Positions 22,943-31,751 are shown, counted from the first letter of the stretch. The stretch: DNA of 64,000 bases from Micromonospora alfalfae (GCF_022230925.1 NZ_JAKKFH010000018.1:122629-186628); one strand, 5' to 3'. Program-made: numbers and translations. The notes: a model not told the origin generated them from the letters alone.

Positions 22943-23995
22943 TTAGATCAGGTTCCAGGTCAGGGGGGTGCCGCGGGGGACGTCGGTGGTGAAGGTGCGG
23001 CCCAGGACCCGGTCGATCTCCACGGGCGCCAGCCCGCCGGCCGGCCGGATCGAGCGGACGTTGTGCGCGGTCACCGGATCGCCGGCCCGGACGTCCTCGA
23101 CCACGAAGAGCGACCGGCGGAACCGTAGCCCCTCCCGCTCCGCGGGGGTCGGTCCGACAGCGGTGCCGCCCAGCGCGTCGTAGGCGCGGCCGGACTCGGC
23201 GACCAGGGCCGTGAGCTCCGCCGGGTTCAGGGAGAAGTCCGAGTCCACGCCACCGTCGGCCCGGTCCAGTGTCACGTGCTTCTCGATGAAGCAGGCACCG
23301 AGCGCCACCGAGGCGACCGCCACCCCGATGCCGGGCGTGTGGTCGGAGAGCCCGACCGGCACGTCGAACGCGCCGGCCAGCACCGGCAACCGGCGCAGGT
23401 TGCTGTCGGCCGGCGGCGCCGGGTAGGACGCGGTGCAGGCCAGCAGGACGATGCCCGCCGCGCCACCGGCTCGGGCGGTGCGTACGGCGGCGTCGATCTC
23501 GGCGACGGTCGCCATCCCGGTGGAGATCACCATCGGCTTGCCGGTGCTGGCCACCAGTCGGATCAGCGGCAGGTCGACCAGTTCCGACGAGGCGATCTTG
23601 TACGCGGGCGCGTCCAGCGACTCCAACAGCTCCACGGCTGTCGCGTCGAACGGCGACGAGAAGACGGTCAGGCCACGCTCGCGGGCCCGCTCGAAGATCG
23701 GGGCGTGCCACTCGTACGGGGTGTGCGCGCGTTCGTAGAGGCGGTACAGGTTCTCCCCGCCCCACAGCTCGTGCCCGCTGGAGATCCGAAACGCCGGGGT
23801 GTCGACGTCGATGGTGATGGTGTCCGGCCGGTACGTCTGGAGCTTGAGCGCGTGCGCCCCGCTCGCGGCCACCGCGTCGACGATGGCCAGCGCCCGGTTC
23901 AGATCGCCGTTGTGGTTGCCGGACATCTCGGCGACCACCAACGGTCGCTCCCCGGCACCGACCGCGTGCGGTCCGATCTTGATTGTCGCTGTCAT
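22943..23995 (-). CDS. pseI: Pseudaminic acid synthase (PseI, NeuB family)
   Basis: This 350-aa synthase condenses phosphoenolpyruvate with 6-deoxy-AltdiNAc to give pseudaminic acid. The NeuB TIM barrel is clear: AEMSGNHNGDLNRAL, VFSSPFDATAVELLE, YKIASSEL, IEKHVTLDRADGGVDSDFSL. A C-terminal SAF/antifreeze-like domain follows (RRSLFVVEDVRAGD, GRTFTTDVPRGTPLTW). The motif pattern fits PseI better than NeuB/LegI because the operon has PseB/C/G. ATG 23995 is the start. It lies 133 bases from the next minus-strand gene, a glycosyltransferase upstream of it. Confidence 0.9.
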   Translation of the reverse strand: MTATIKIGPHAVGAGERPLVVAEMSGNHNGDLNRALAIVDAVAASGAHALKLQTYRPDTITIDVDTPAFRISSGHELWGGENLYRLYERAHTPYEWHAPIFERARERGLTVFSSPFDATAVELLESLDAPAYKIASSELVDLPLIRLVASTGKPMVISTGMATVAEIDAAVRTARAGGAAGIVLLACTASYPAPPADSNLRRLPVLAGAFDVPVGLSDHTPGIGVAVASVALGACFIEKHVTLDRADGGVDSDFSLNPAELTALVAESGRAYDALGGTAVGPTPAEREGLRFRRSLFVVEDVRAGDPVTAHNVRSIRPAGGLAPVEIDRVLGRTFTTDVPRGTPLTWNLI

Positions 23996-24128
23996 TCCGA
24001 CCTCTGCTCAGGTACGCCCGCACCGGGGTGCGGTGGTGCTGTCGTCGTCCACCCGGCGGGCGGACGACCTGGGACATCAGGGCGGCGGGAGCCGCCAGGG
24101 CTCCCGGTGTGCTCCGCCCTGGGGTCGA

Positions 24129-25292
24129 TCACGGCAACCGGCCGACGGCCAGCGCGTCGCGCCGCTCCGGCGCGAGCCCACCCTCGCGCGTCGGCCCGGC
24201 GCTGGCCCCTCGCCCCGGGTCCTCGTCGGCGGCGAGTGAACCGCCCTCGGCGCCACCCACCGGGGCGGACCGACGCAGGAGACCAGCGACCCGGTGGGCC
24301 CGGCGCAGCGCCGAGTACGCCACCCAGTCACCCCGCCCGACGAGGCGGTGCTTGAGCCCGGTCACGCCCGGGGGCAGCGGGTAGCCACCGGTGGGCAGGT
24401 AGCGACGGTAGTGCGCGGCGGCCCGGTGGAAGAAGTCGCGTCGCAGGTGTGGGTGCAGCCGGCCGTCGTTGCCCACCACCACCAGGTAGTGGCTGATCAT
24501 CAACTCGAACAGCTCGGCCTGCAACCGCTCGTCAGGGTGCTTCCGGGCGACCCAGTCCATCAGCCGCTCGTACTGGGTGAAGGCGTCGAAGTGCCGTCCG
24601 CTGCGGGTGGAGGTGATCGCGCCCTGGCGGCCCTGGCGGTACAGGTAGCAGACCCGGTCCAGCACGGAGATCTTCTCGGCCCCGATCAGCAGCGGGTGGC
24701 TGAACGGGATGTCCTCGTACCAGCCGGGGAAGAACCGCAGCTCCAGCTCGTCCATGAAGTCCCGGCGGACCACCTTGTTCCAGGCGGTGTGCTGCACCCG
24801 CAGCAGCTGCGGCTGGTCGACCAACCGGGTCACGCCGGTGATCCCGCCCAGCAGCGGGCTGCTCGCGTCGACCTCCCGCCGGCCGTCCTCGTGCACCCGC
24901 AGGTGGTCGAGCATCAGCACGTCGGGCTGGTGCTGGCGAAGCCGGTCCAGCACCGCCGCGATCGTGCCGGGTGGCAACCAGTCGTCGCTGTCGACGAACC
25001 AGACGTACCTGCCGGTGGCCACGTCGAGCCCGGCGTTGCGGGCCAGCCCCAGACCCACGTTGCTGCTCAGGTGCACGACACGTACGCGGTCGCGGCTGAC
25101 CGCGTACGAGCGGAGCATGTCGCCGCAGCCGTCCGGGGAGGCGTCGTCGACGGCGATCAGCTCGACCGCGTCCGACTCGCCCGCCGGGATGTCGGACCGG
25201 ATCGACTCGAGGCACTGGTACAGGTACGCCTCGACGCCGTACACGGGCACGACGATGCTCAGCAGCGGTGCGTGCGTCGGCTCATTGACCAC
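24129..25292 (-). CDS. Family 2 glycosyltransferase
   Basis: This GT-A-fold inverting transferase has SIVVPVYGVEAYLYQCLESI at the N-terminus, VDDASPDGCG, and the DxD motif in WFVDSDDW. Its C-terminal half resembles polymer-type GT2 enzymes (TagB/EpsJ-like). The tail after residue 340 is low-complexity. GTG 25292 is chosen because GAAGG lies 8 bases upstream. GTG 25301 is 3 codons longer. It precedes pseI on the same strand, so it may attach a sugar of the Pse-containing glycan. A GTTAAC site lies at 25382-25387. Confidence 0.8.
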   Translation of the reverse strand: MVNEPTHAPLLSIVVPVYGVEAYLYQCLESIRSDIPAGESDAVELIAVDDASPDGCGDMLRSYAVSRDRVRVVHLSSNVGLGLARNAGLDVATGRYVWFVDSDDWLPPGTIAAVLDRLRQHQPDVLMLDHLRVHEDGRREVDASSPLLGGITGVTRLVDQPQLLRVQHTAWNKVVRRDFMDELELRFFPGWYEDIPFSHPLLIGAEKISVLDRVCYLYRQGRQGAITSTRSGRHFDAFTQYERLMDWVARKHPDERLQAELFELMISHYLVVVGNDGRLHPHLRRDFFHRAAAHYRRYLPTGGYPLPPGVTGLKHRLVGRGDWVAYSALRRAHRVAGLLRRSAPVGGAEGGSLAADEDPGRGASAGPTREGGLAPERRDALAVGRLP

Positions 25293-25556
25293 GTCCGCCA
25301 CCTTCGACGACCCGGGTGGCCGGCCCCGGAACCTGACGTTGCCGCCGATGGTGGACTCTCTGAACTCCCGCCCAGCGGAAGGTTAACGCCGGGCCGGTGG
25401 GCGGTTTCCGGCCCGGGGAACGCGGGCTCGTGGGGCGGGTGGGATGCGTCCGGTTCACCCGGGACTGACCCGGTAGGGTGCCTCGGTGCGGCCCTGCCGG
25501 GTCGTCGTGGGCGTCGCCGTCGCGCCGTCCGACGCCGCGACGAGGAGGCTACGACC

Positions 25557-25595
25557 GTGTTGGTGACCCTGCCGAGCGCCGGGATCCCGGCATGA
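25557..25595 (+). CDS. 12-residue leader peptide coupled to acyltransferase
   Basis: A GTG at 25557 is preceded at 8 bases by a perfect AGGAGG (25543-25548) and opens a frame of 12 codons (MLVTLPSAGIPA) whose TGA overlaps the acyltransferase ATG as ATGA. The acyltransferase start itself has no good ribosome site. This suggests translational coupling through a short leader. No obvious attenuator codons such as Trp or His runs are seen. Confidence 0.45.
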   Translation: MLVTLPSAGIPA

Positions 25596-26827
25596 CGAGC
25601 GTCGCCGCGACGTCGGCCGCCCGGCCCGCGCCGACCCTGTCCCGGCTGCCCTCGCTGACCGGGCTGCGGTGGATCGCCGCTCTGCTGGTCTTCGGCTTTC
25701 ACGCCGGCACCATGCGGATCATCGCCGAGCCGGACTACAAGGCCGTCGTCGACGCGCTGTTCACCCTCGGTCTCTCCGGGGTGCAGTTCTTCTTCATCCT
25801 CAGCGGTTTCGTGCTGGTCTGGTCGGCCCGCGAGGGGGATTCCCGGCGTACCTTCTGGCGGCGACGGATCGCCAAGATCTACCCGAACCACCTGGTGCTG
25901 TTTGTGGCGACGGTTGCGGTCGCCTGGTGGTTCGCCGACCCGGTCCTGCCGGCGGCGGCGTTGGAGAACCTGCTGCTGTTGCAGGCGTGGGACCCCCGTC
26001 CGGGCTGGTTCTACAGCATCAACACCGTCAGCTGGTCGTTGTCCTGTGAGTTCTTCTTCTACCTGTGTCTGCCGCTGGCGCTGCCACTGCTGCGCCGGGC
26101 CAAACCGAAGCTGCTCTGGGCGCTGATCGTCGCGCTGCCGCTGCTGATCCTCGCGCTCTGGCCGGCGCAGGAGTTGGTGCCGGAGGTGAGCCGCTGGTGG
26201 TTCACCCAGATCTTCCCGCCGGTGCGGTCGCTGGAGTTCTGGCTGGGCGCGGTGGCGGCCGAGTTGATGCGTCGAGGGCTCTGGCGCGGCCCCGGTCTGA
26301 CAGTGGCTAGCGGCATCTTCGTGGTCACCTGGGTGGCGGCCGCGCAGTGGATCCGCGCCGAGCTGTGGACCACGCTGCTCGCTGTCGCGTACCTCCTGGT
26401 GATCACCGCGGCCGCGGACGCTGACGTGCGGGGTCGGCGCTCGCCGTGGCGGTACCGGCCGCTGGTCTGGCTCGGTGAGGTGTCGTTCGCCTTCTACCTG
26501 GTGCACGTGTTGGTGATGACGAGCGTGCTGCGCTGGAGCGGGACCTGGGGGATCGGCTTCGCGGGCTGGCGTGGCCCGGCCGTGGTGCTCGGCTTCCTGG
26601 CGGCGAACCTGATCCTCGCCGGGCTGCTGCACCGCTTCGTCGAAACCCCGATGATGCGCCGGCTCGCGCCGCGCCGCGCGGCCCGTCCGGCGCCCGTCCC
26701 CCGACAACGTGCGGGCGGCGACGACGACGCACGTGGCAGTGCACGCAGCGCCCGCGGCGAGGTCGACGGACCTGTCGACGAGGTCGGTCAGGCCGGCGGA
26801 CGATCAACGTACGTCGACCTGCGCTGA
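25592..26827 (+). CDS. OafA-type membrane acyltransferase
   Basis: This acyltransferase-3 family protein, 411 aa, would transfer acyl groups, often acetyl, from the cytoplasm to an exported glycan. It has the starting motif SLTGLRWIAALLVFGFHAG with the conserved arginine and histidine, then FFFILSGFVLVWS and about ten membrane segments. The last 60 residues are disordered and charged. ATG 25592 overlaps the stop of the leader peptide. It lies between the pse and teichoic regions, so it could O-acylate the surface polymer. Confidence 0.85.
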   Translation: MTSVAATSAARPAPTLSRLPSLTGLRWIAALLVFGFHAGTMRIIAEPDYKAVVDALFTLGLSGVQFFFILSGFVLVWSAREGDSRRTFWRRRIAKIYPNHLVLFVATVAVAWWFADPVLPAAALENLLLLQAWDPRPGWFYSINTVSWSLSCEFFFYLCLPLALPLLRRAKPKLLWALIVALPLLILALWPAQELVPEVSRWWFTQIFPPVRSLEFWLGAVAAELMRRGLWRGPGLTVASGIFVVTWVAAAQWIRAELWTTLLAVAYLLVITAAADADVRGRRSPWRYRPLVWLGEVSFAFYLVHVLVMTSVLRWSGTWGIGFAGWRGPAVVLGFLAANLILAGLLHRFVETPMMRRLAPRRAARPAPVPRQRAGGDDDARGSARSARGEVDGPVDEVGQAGGRSTYVDLR

Positions 26828-26919
26828 CAACGTCCACCCTGGTCAACAGGGTCGGCGCGGCGTGATCCGACACGCCCGTGGTCGGTGCGCCCGGGTCGGC
26901 GCGACGGTAGCGTTGGGGC

Positions 26920-27342
26920 GTGCTTCCGGTCGCGTTCACCTGTCCGCTGTGGTGGGTGGCGCGCTGGGCGACCCGGGTGCTGACCAGCCTCGCCGTCGTC
27001 GCGGCCCTGGCGCTCGGCGCAGGCCCGGCCACGGCCGCCACGCCACCACCCGGCCCGGTGCCGACGTCGAGCGCGGTGCCGGCCACTGTCGCCGCCGGCT
27101 CGCTGGCGGCCTCCTACCGGCACCCCGGGGCACCCCGAGCGGCCCGCCCGGCCCTGGCGGTGGCGCCGCAGGCCGCCGAAGAGGCGATCCCGACATGGTC
27201 GATCGACGCGCCGGTGGCGCTCCCCGGCGATCAGAACACCATCGTGGCCGACGCCCTGCCGGTCCGCGCGGCCAAAGCTGACCTGCCGCCCCTCGTCGAT
27301 GCCGCGAGCGGTCGGGCTTCCCGGGCCCCACCCGGGCGCTGA
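26920..27342 (+). CDS. Hypothetical exported protein
   Basis: This 140-aa frame begins at GTG 26920. It has a tryptophan-containing N-terminus (PLWWVARWATRV), a hydrophobic stretch to about residue 37 and a plausible signal peptidase site after GPATAA. The mature part is Pro/Ala-rich with no motif that I know. Coding support is the signal peptide and codon bias. It could be a small secreted protein. Confidence is moderate because the frame has no homology I recognise. Confidence 0.4.
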   Translation: MLPVAFTCPLWWVARWATRVLTSLAVVAALALGAGPATAATPPPGPVPTSSAVPATVAAGSLAASYRHPGAPRAARPALAVAPQAAEEAIPTWSIDAPVALPGDQNTIVADALPVRAAKADLPPLVDAASGRASRAPPGR

Positions 27343-27474
27343 GCCACCGGGACGACCGTCCCGTCACCGCGCCCTGTCGACCCACCCGCTCTCTGACCCG
27401 CCGACCCGTGGCCACAGTGGCCCGCAGGTCGGCGTGGCTCCCCATCGCACTGCTCTCTCCCCGAGGTGCCGACC

Positions 27475-28245
27475 ATGGAGACCGTCGTCTTCTACCAGTT
27501 CGTGACCGAGATGCCGCGGGCCGCCGCCATCTGGTCGACGCTGTTTCTGCTGACCCTGGGCCTGCTCACCGTGCTGGCCGCCCGCCCCGAACGGGACCGG
27601 CCCACTGACGACCCGCTCCCGGCCGGGCCCACTGCTCGGGAGTTGGCCGCCGCCGAGGCCGTCGACAGGCGCCGCTACGCCGAGGAGGTGGCCGTCGCCG
27701 CGGCAGGCGCGGCCACCACAGCCAAGCGGCGACGTGCCGCCTGGCTGACCGCTCAGGAGCAGTTGGAGCGGGCCTGGATCGGGTACGACGAGGCGGACAC
27801 CGCCGCGCGTCGCTTCGCCGGCGCCGGTGCGCTGCCCACCCCGCAGACCCCGCACACCCCCGCCGAGTACGCCGCCCGGGAACGCTATCTGCACCGGGCG
27901 GCGATGGCGGCGTACTGGCGGGGCGACCTGACCATGGCCCAGCTCGGCGACGTGTTCGGGCACCGGCGCTGCTGGGATCCCCGGCGACACCCGGTCGAGC
28001 AGGAGGTGCTGATCAGCCGGGTGGTCAGGGATGCGCGGCTAACCGACTACCAGGTGGCCGCCGACAGTGAGCGGGCCGCCTGGCGCGACGCGGAGTTGGC
28101 CGCCGAGTCGGCTCGTGCCCTCGCCGAGGAGGCGTACGCGGCGGTGGCCCGGCTCCGCCCGCCAGTGGTCCCTGCGCGCCGCACTGTGGCCGGGGCGCTG
28201 CGTCCCGCCGTCGTGGCGCTGTGGCGCCCGGCCCGGGTGGGTTGA
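27475..28245 (+). CDS. Hypothetical single-pass membrane protein, coiled coil
   Basis: This 256-aa protein begins with METVVFYQF, has one transmembrane segment at about 18-38 (WSTLFLLTLGLLTVLAA), then a long Ala/Glu/Arg-rich helical region (RELAAAEAVDRRRYAEEV). A second helical block lies near the C-terminus. ATG 27475 has GAGGTG upstream. An upstream in-frame GTG at 27466 is weaker. The function is unknown. Confidence 0.6.
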   Translation: METVVFYQFVTEMPRAAAIWSTLFLLTLGLLTVLAARPERDRPTDDPLPAGPTARELAAAEAVDRRRYAEEVAVAAAGAATTAKRRRAAWLTAQEQLERAWIGYDEADTAARRFAGAGALPTPQTPHTPAEYAARERYLHRAAMAAYWRGDLTMAQLGDVFGHRRCWDPRRHPVEQEVLISRVVRDARLTDYQVAADSERAAWRDAELAAESARALAEEAYAAVARLRPPVVPARRTVAGALRPAVVALWRPARVG

Positions 28246-28494
28246 GCCCAATCCGTGATGTGAGGCCGGTCACCCAATCGTGAATTAGGACGTCCGACGC
28301 GATCGGCGGGATTGTTCCCGCGATTGTGGTCGCGTTCTTTGCGGCCTGTCCGGTTGTCGCCCATAGGCGTCGCCGTAACCGGTTGTCCCATCGAGTCACA
28401 TCATCGGCAATACGCGCAGAAATTGTCTCACCGATTGGGGTTTACGCAGGTGAACCTGGCTTGGCAGGGCGCGGAGCCGCCAGTACTGTCGTCC

Positions 28495-28670
28495 TGTCCG
28501 ATGCGGTAACCGATCGCAAGAGGCGACGCCGCATCGACCCGCTTAATCGTGATCAACGAACCGGGGACCCACCAGTAAGTCCGGGGTGAATCCGCGAGCC
28601 ACGGCCCGCGGTAGGGCGATCTTCCCGCCCGAATCCGTCAGCTAACCCGGTAGGCGGTGTCGGAAGGAGT
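28495..28670 (+). promoter_or_regulatory. Cyclic di-AMP riboswitch (ydaO-yuaA type)
   Basis: The sequence matches the conserved core of the c-di-AMP riboswitch. It has AACCGGGGACCCA at 28559-28571, GGGGTGAATC at 28583-28592, a GC hairpin, GGTAGGG (28610-28616), CCGAATCCGTCAGCTAACC and GGTAGGC, and ends in GGAAGGAG. Edges are approximate. Short P1 pairing is possible between TCCGA at 28497 and TCGGA at 28660. Known members in actinobacteria sit upstream of cell-wall hydrolase genes and turn expression off when c-di-AMP is high. Here the downstream gene is the secreted C39-like peptidase. Bases 28246-28494 hold nothing else I recognise apart from the likely promoter. Confidence 0.85.
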
Positions 28671-28788
28671 CAACTCCTCGTGCAGCACCTTTCCACCCCT
28701 CGGTTGTTCCCTCGCCTCCACGGCGCGGCGATGCACCCGCTCATTCGTCCAGTGACGGTGAGCTGACCCCCCGGGTCATCGCCTTCCC

Positions 28789-28807
28789 CGCCCGGCCGCG
28801 CCGGGCG
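28789..28807 (+). terminator. GC hairpin in riboswitch leader, possible expression platform
   Basis: CGCCCGG and CCGGGCG flank a 5-base loop (CCGCG), 120 bases after the riboswitch core. The leader 28671-28916 also contains AGGAGT-CA-ACTCCT at 28665-28678 and CGCGGACC-AC-GGTCCGCG at 28830-28847. One or more may be the ligand-controlled terminator. No U-tract is present. This is inferred. Confidence 0.45.
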
Positions 28808-28916
28808 TTCCCCTGAGCGGTTCACCATCCGCGGACCACGGTCCGCGCGCTGGCGCCTGCCCGGATACCGGTCCGGCCCCGGTGTGCCGCTCTCCCCCCG
28901 ATCCGTGGAGGACCCC

Positions 28917-29753
28917 GTGAAGCACACCCTGAAGCGTCAGCTCCGCCGCCTCGCCACCGAGCGCCCGTACCAGATCGTCGCCGCCTCGGCCGCGGCCCTC
29001 GCGATCGCCACCACCACCGGCGCCCTGCTCACCACCGCCGACGACGCCCCGGCCGGCCAGCGCACCGCGACCACTGTCGCCGAGATGCGCAGCGACGTCG
29101 CCGCCTCCCGCGGCGAGGCTCGGGACGCGTCCCCCTCGGCCAGCGCCGCCCCGACCACTGCCGCCCCGGCCGCCAGCGCCGCGTCCCCCGCCGCCAAGGC
29201 CAGCAGCAACCCGGACCTGACCCGTAAGCCGACGCCGCCGAAGCCGCCCGCGACGAAGGTGCTCGACTACGACTACGAGGCGCAGAACACCTACTACAAC
29301 TGCGGTCCGGCGGCCACCCGCAACGCGCTCAGCGCCGCCGGCATCGACCGCACCCAGGAGCAGCTCGGCGCCAAGCTGGGCACCACCGAGATGGGCACCA
29401 ACTCGGCCGAGGACACCACCCGGGTGCTCAACGCCGAGGTGAAGGGCTCCCCGTACCGGACCCGGATGTTCCCCGGCGCGCCCAGCCCGGCCCAGATGGA
29501 CCGCCTCCAGGCCGACGTGGTGAAGGCCATCACCGACGGCCGGGGCGTGGTGGCCAACGTCGTCGGGGACGCCACCGACACCGACGGCGGCTGGCACTCC
29601 TACGGCGGCGGGCACTACATCGCCGTCGTGGGCTACAAGGACAACGGTCGCACCGTGCGGATCGCCGACTCGGCGAACCCGGCCGACCCGTCGTACTGGA
29701 TCACCACGATCGACCTGGCCAACTGGATCACCAGCCGGGGCTACTCCGCCTGA
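28917..29753 (+). CDS. Secreted C39-like cysteine peptidase
   Basis: This 278-aa exported protein has a basic N-terminus and a hydrophobic segment at about 20-40 (signal peptide or anchor). A Ser/Ala/Pro linker runs to about residue 125. The papain-like C39 domain follows, with catalytic Cys in YYNCGPAATRNAL, His in GGGHYIAVVGY, and Asp or Asn in RIADSANP. It may cut cell-wall peptides or process a surface protein. GTG 28917 follows GGAGG closely. The riboswitch leader implies control by c-di-AMP, consistent with cell-wall function. A bidirectional terminator follows. Confidence 0.8.
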   Translation: MKHTLKRQLRRLATERPYQIVAASAAALAIATTTGALLTTADDAPAGQRTATTVAEMRSDVAASRGEARDASPSASAAPTTAAPAASAASPAAKASSNPDLTRKPTPPKPPATKVLDYDYEAQNTYYNCGPAATRNALSAAGIDRTQEQLGAKLGTTEMGTNSAEDTTRVLNAEVKGSPYRTRMFPGAPSPAQMDRLQADVVKAITDGRGVVANVVGDATDTDGGWHSYGGGHYIAVVGYKDNGRTVRIADSANPADPSYWITTIDLANWITSRGYSA

Positions 29754-29769
29754 CCCGGGCACGCTGACC

Positions 29770-29810
29770 GCCGCGGGCGCCGTCCCCCACAAGGGGCCGG
29801 CGCCCGCGGC
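29770..29810. terminator. Strong hairpin terminator, C39-like peptidase
   Basis: Perfect 13-bp arms (29770-29782 GCCGCGGGCGCCG and 29798-29810) enclose a 15-base loop with its own CCCC/GGGG pairing. It sits between the peptidase (+) and the secreted phosphatase-fold gene (-), so it can serve both. Confidence 0.8.
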
Positions 29811-29826
29811 GTCTTCGGCTGTGCGG

Positions 29827-30864
29827 TCAGTAGGTGATGAAGCCGTACAACGCCTTGTGGTTCGACTTCGTCCCGACCACAGTGTGGTCGACGGCGGACG
29901 ACTGCACACCGCCCCTGACGAACAAGTAGTCGATCTTGCTGGAACCGTTGGTGGCCGCCGATCCGTACCCGGTCATGCCGTAGCCGCTGAGCGTGCCGGG
30001 GGCGATGCCGGTGCGGTTCGCGTCGATGCCCACCACGCGGATCGTCGACGCGTTCAACAGCGTGGTCGCGTCCGCACCGAGGTGGATGCCGCTGTTGGCG
30101 ATGCCCCGGTCGCCGTCGCCGGCGCAGGCGTTCTGCCGATTCTCCTGCGGCAGGTGCATCGTCGCGGCGAACACGCTGGTGCCGGTCGCCTTGATGGTGA
30201 AGCGCGCCGCGATCGCGCTGGTCCGCTTCCACTTGTAATAGTCGGTGCTGTCCGGGTCGCTGTTCGGCGGCTTGTACAGCGTGCACCCGGCGCCGTTCGC
30301 GTACGCCGTGCCCGGCTTGAGCCAGCCGGCGCTCCAGTACTTCGAGATGTCGCCACTGGCGAGGTTGAGCGTGCGCTTGTTCCAGATGATGGCGTTGGTC
30401 TGCTTCTTCTTCAGGTCGCCGAGCGACTGCGAGCTGCACTTGTGCGTGCTGCCCCACGGCTCCGGGTCACTCCACGCCACGATCGCCCCGTAGCTGCCCG
30501 CCGGGTAGCCAAACTTCGCCGACAGCTGGTCGGCATACGCCTCGGCCTGGCCGGTGCCGCGCACCTGCTGCACGATCAGGATGTCGGGTGCCACCACGCC
30601 GCTGGTGCCCGTGCGACCGGCGTCGTCGACCAGGATCGAGGTCAGGTGGTCAGGTCCGGAGATCCGGGTGCAGCTCCCGTCGGAGTTGTTCACCACCAGG
30701 TTCTCGATGTTGTTGTTGTAGACCCGCAGCACCCGGTCGGCCGCCGCGGGCGCTGCGCCGTTCGGTGCGGCCACGTCCGATGGCGTCGCGGACGCCCGGT
30801 GCGGTACGCCGAGCGTGACGGCTGCCAGTGCCGCGACCAGCGCCAACCCGTACATCCTGTACAC
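29827..30864 (-). CDS. Secreted endonuclease/exonuclease/phosphatase-fold protein
   Basis: This 345-aa exported EEP-superfamily hydrolase begins with a signal peptide (MYRMYGLALVAALAAVTLG, cleavage near HRASA). The mature domain carries the EEP pattern: NNNIENLV, MHLPQENRQ, GIDANRTG, SKIDYLFVRG and the final Asn-His pair SNHKALYGF. Members cleave phosphodiesters, acting as extracellular nucleases or phosphodiesterases; the substrate is not evident. GTG 30864 has GGGGAG 5-6 bases upstream. ATG 30855 is possible but its spacing is worse. Confidence 0.8.
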   Translation of the reverse strand: MYRMYGLALVAALAAVTLGVPHRASATPSDVAAPNGAAPAAADRVLRVYNNNIENLVVNNSDGSCTRISGPDHLTSILVDDAGRTGTSGVVAPDILIVQQVRGTGQAEAYADQLSAKFGYPAGSYGAIVAWSDPEPWGSTHKCSSQSLGDLKKKQTNAIIWNKRTLNLASGDISKYWSAGWLKPGTAYANGAGCTLYKPPNSDPDSTDYYKWKRTSAIAARFTIKATGTSVFAATMHLPQENRQNACAGDGDRGIANSGIHLGADATTLLNASTIRVVGIDANRTGIAPGTLSGYGMTGYGSAATNGSSKIDYLFVRGGVQSSAVDHTVVGTKSNHKALYGFITY

Positions 30865-30955
30865 AGTGGCTCCCCTCCGGACGGAATCGACAGGTGACTC
30901 TCTCCGTCCGGCCCGGAACTTTACAGTGGATCAACCTTTGGTGGGGGCGGTGTGG

Positions 30956-31747
30956 ATGACGGCTCTCGTACCAGGTCGTGAACCGTGGGAGACTGCGGCC
31001 GTGGTGGATGAATCGGGTGGTCAAACCGGTCGCGGGCGGGTCCTGCTGCTCCTGCACGGGATGGGCACGACCGGGGACGTCTGGTTGCCGTGGGCGCCGC
31101 TGCTGGAGCAGCGCTGGGCGGGGCGGTGGCTGGCACCGGACCTCGCCGGCCATGGCTGGGCGGCACCACTTCAGTCGTACACCTTCGCGGGATTCGCCGA
31201 CCGGATAGCGCGCGGCCTGGCACCCGGCGACCGGCTCGTCGTGCTCGGGCACTCGCTGGGCGGGGTGGTCGGCCTCGCGCTGGCCGCCCGCGCCGCCGGT
31301 ACGCCCGTGGACGCAGTGGTCGGGCTGGGCATCAAGGCCGTCTGGTCACCCGACGAGCTGACCCGCGCCGCCGACCTCGCCGCCCGGCCGGTGAGCTGGT
31401 TCGCCACCCGGGCCGAGGCGGCTCGCCGCTACCTGCGGGTCTCCGGGCTGGCCGGCCTGGCCTCGCCGGACCACCCGGTGGTGGACGCCGGGCTGCGTCA
31501 GGTCGACGGCCGGTGGCGCCTCGCCATGGACCCGACCGCCTTCGCCGTCGGTGAGCCCGACCTGGCCGGGCTGCTGGCGGCGACCGACGTGCCGGTGGTG
31601 CTGGCGCGCGGAGAGAACGATCCGATGGTCACCGACGAACAGCTCAAGGAGTACGGCGTACCGGTAGCCACGCTGCCCGGTCTCGGGCACAACGCGCACG
31701 TGGAGGACCCGGCGGCGGTGCTGGCGCTGCTCGACGCGTACCGCTGA
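30956..31747 (+). CDS. Alpha/beta hydrolase
   Basis: This cytoplasmic alpha/beta-fold hydrolase, about 263 aa, has an oxyanion segment LLLLHGMGTTGDVW, the nucleophile elbow in VLGHSLGGVVG, an acidic residue in LARGENDPMV, and the catalytic His in GLGHNAHVED. It could be an esterase or lactonase. The substrate cannot be told. ATG 30956 has a G-rich region upstream, but GTG 31001 with GGGAGA 8 bases upstream is an equally good start. It converges on the TagF-like gene with a 4-base gap. Confidence 0.8.
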   Translation: MTALVPGREPWETAAVVDESGGQTGRGRVLLLLHGMGTTGDVWLPWAPLLEQRWAGRWLAPDLAGHGWAAPLQSYTFAGFADRIARGLAPGDRLVVLGHSLGGVVGLALAARAAGTPVDAVVGLGIKAVWSPDELTRAADLAARPVSWFATRAEAARRYLRVSGLAGLASPDHPVVDAGLRQVDGRWRLAMDPTAFAVGEPDLAGLLAATDVPVVLARGENDPMVTDEQLKEYGVPVATLPGLGHNAHVEDPAAVLALLDAYR

Positions 31748-31751
31748 GCGG

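Noticed and set aside
10587..23995. Legionaminic or sialic acid pathway instead of pseudaminic
   Set aside because: PseB- and PseC-type enzymes plus PseG and PseH favour pseudaminic acid. No GlmU/LegB-type or NeuC-type gene is present.
24062..24128. Hairpin-rich segment between pseI and the glycosyltransferase
   Set aside because: It contains short GC-rich complementarities such as GGGAGCC/GGCTCCC, but these are too short to call a regulatory element with confidence.
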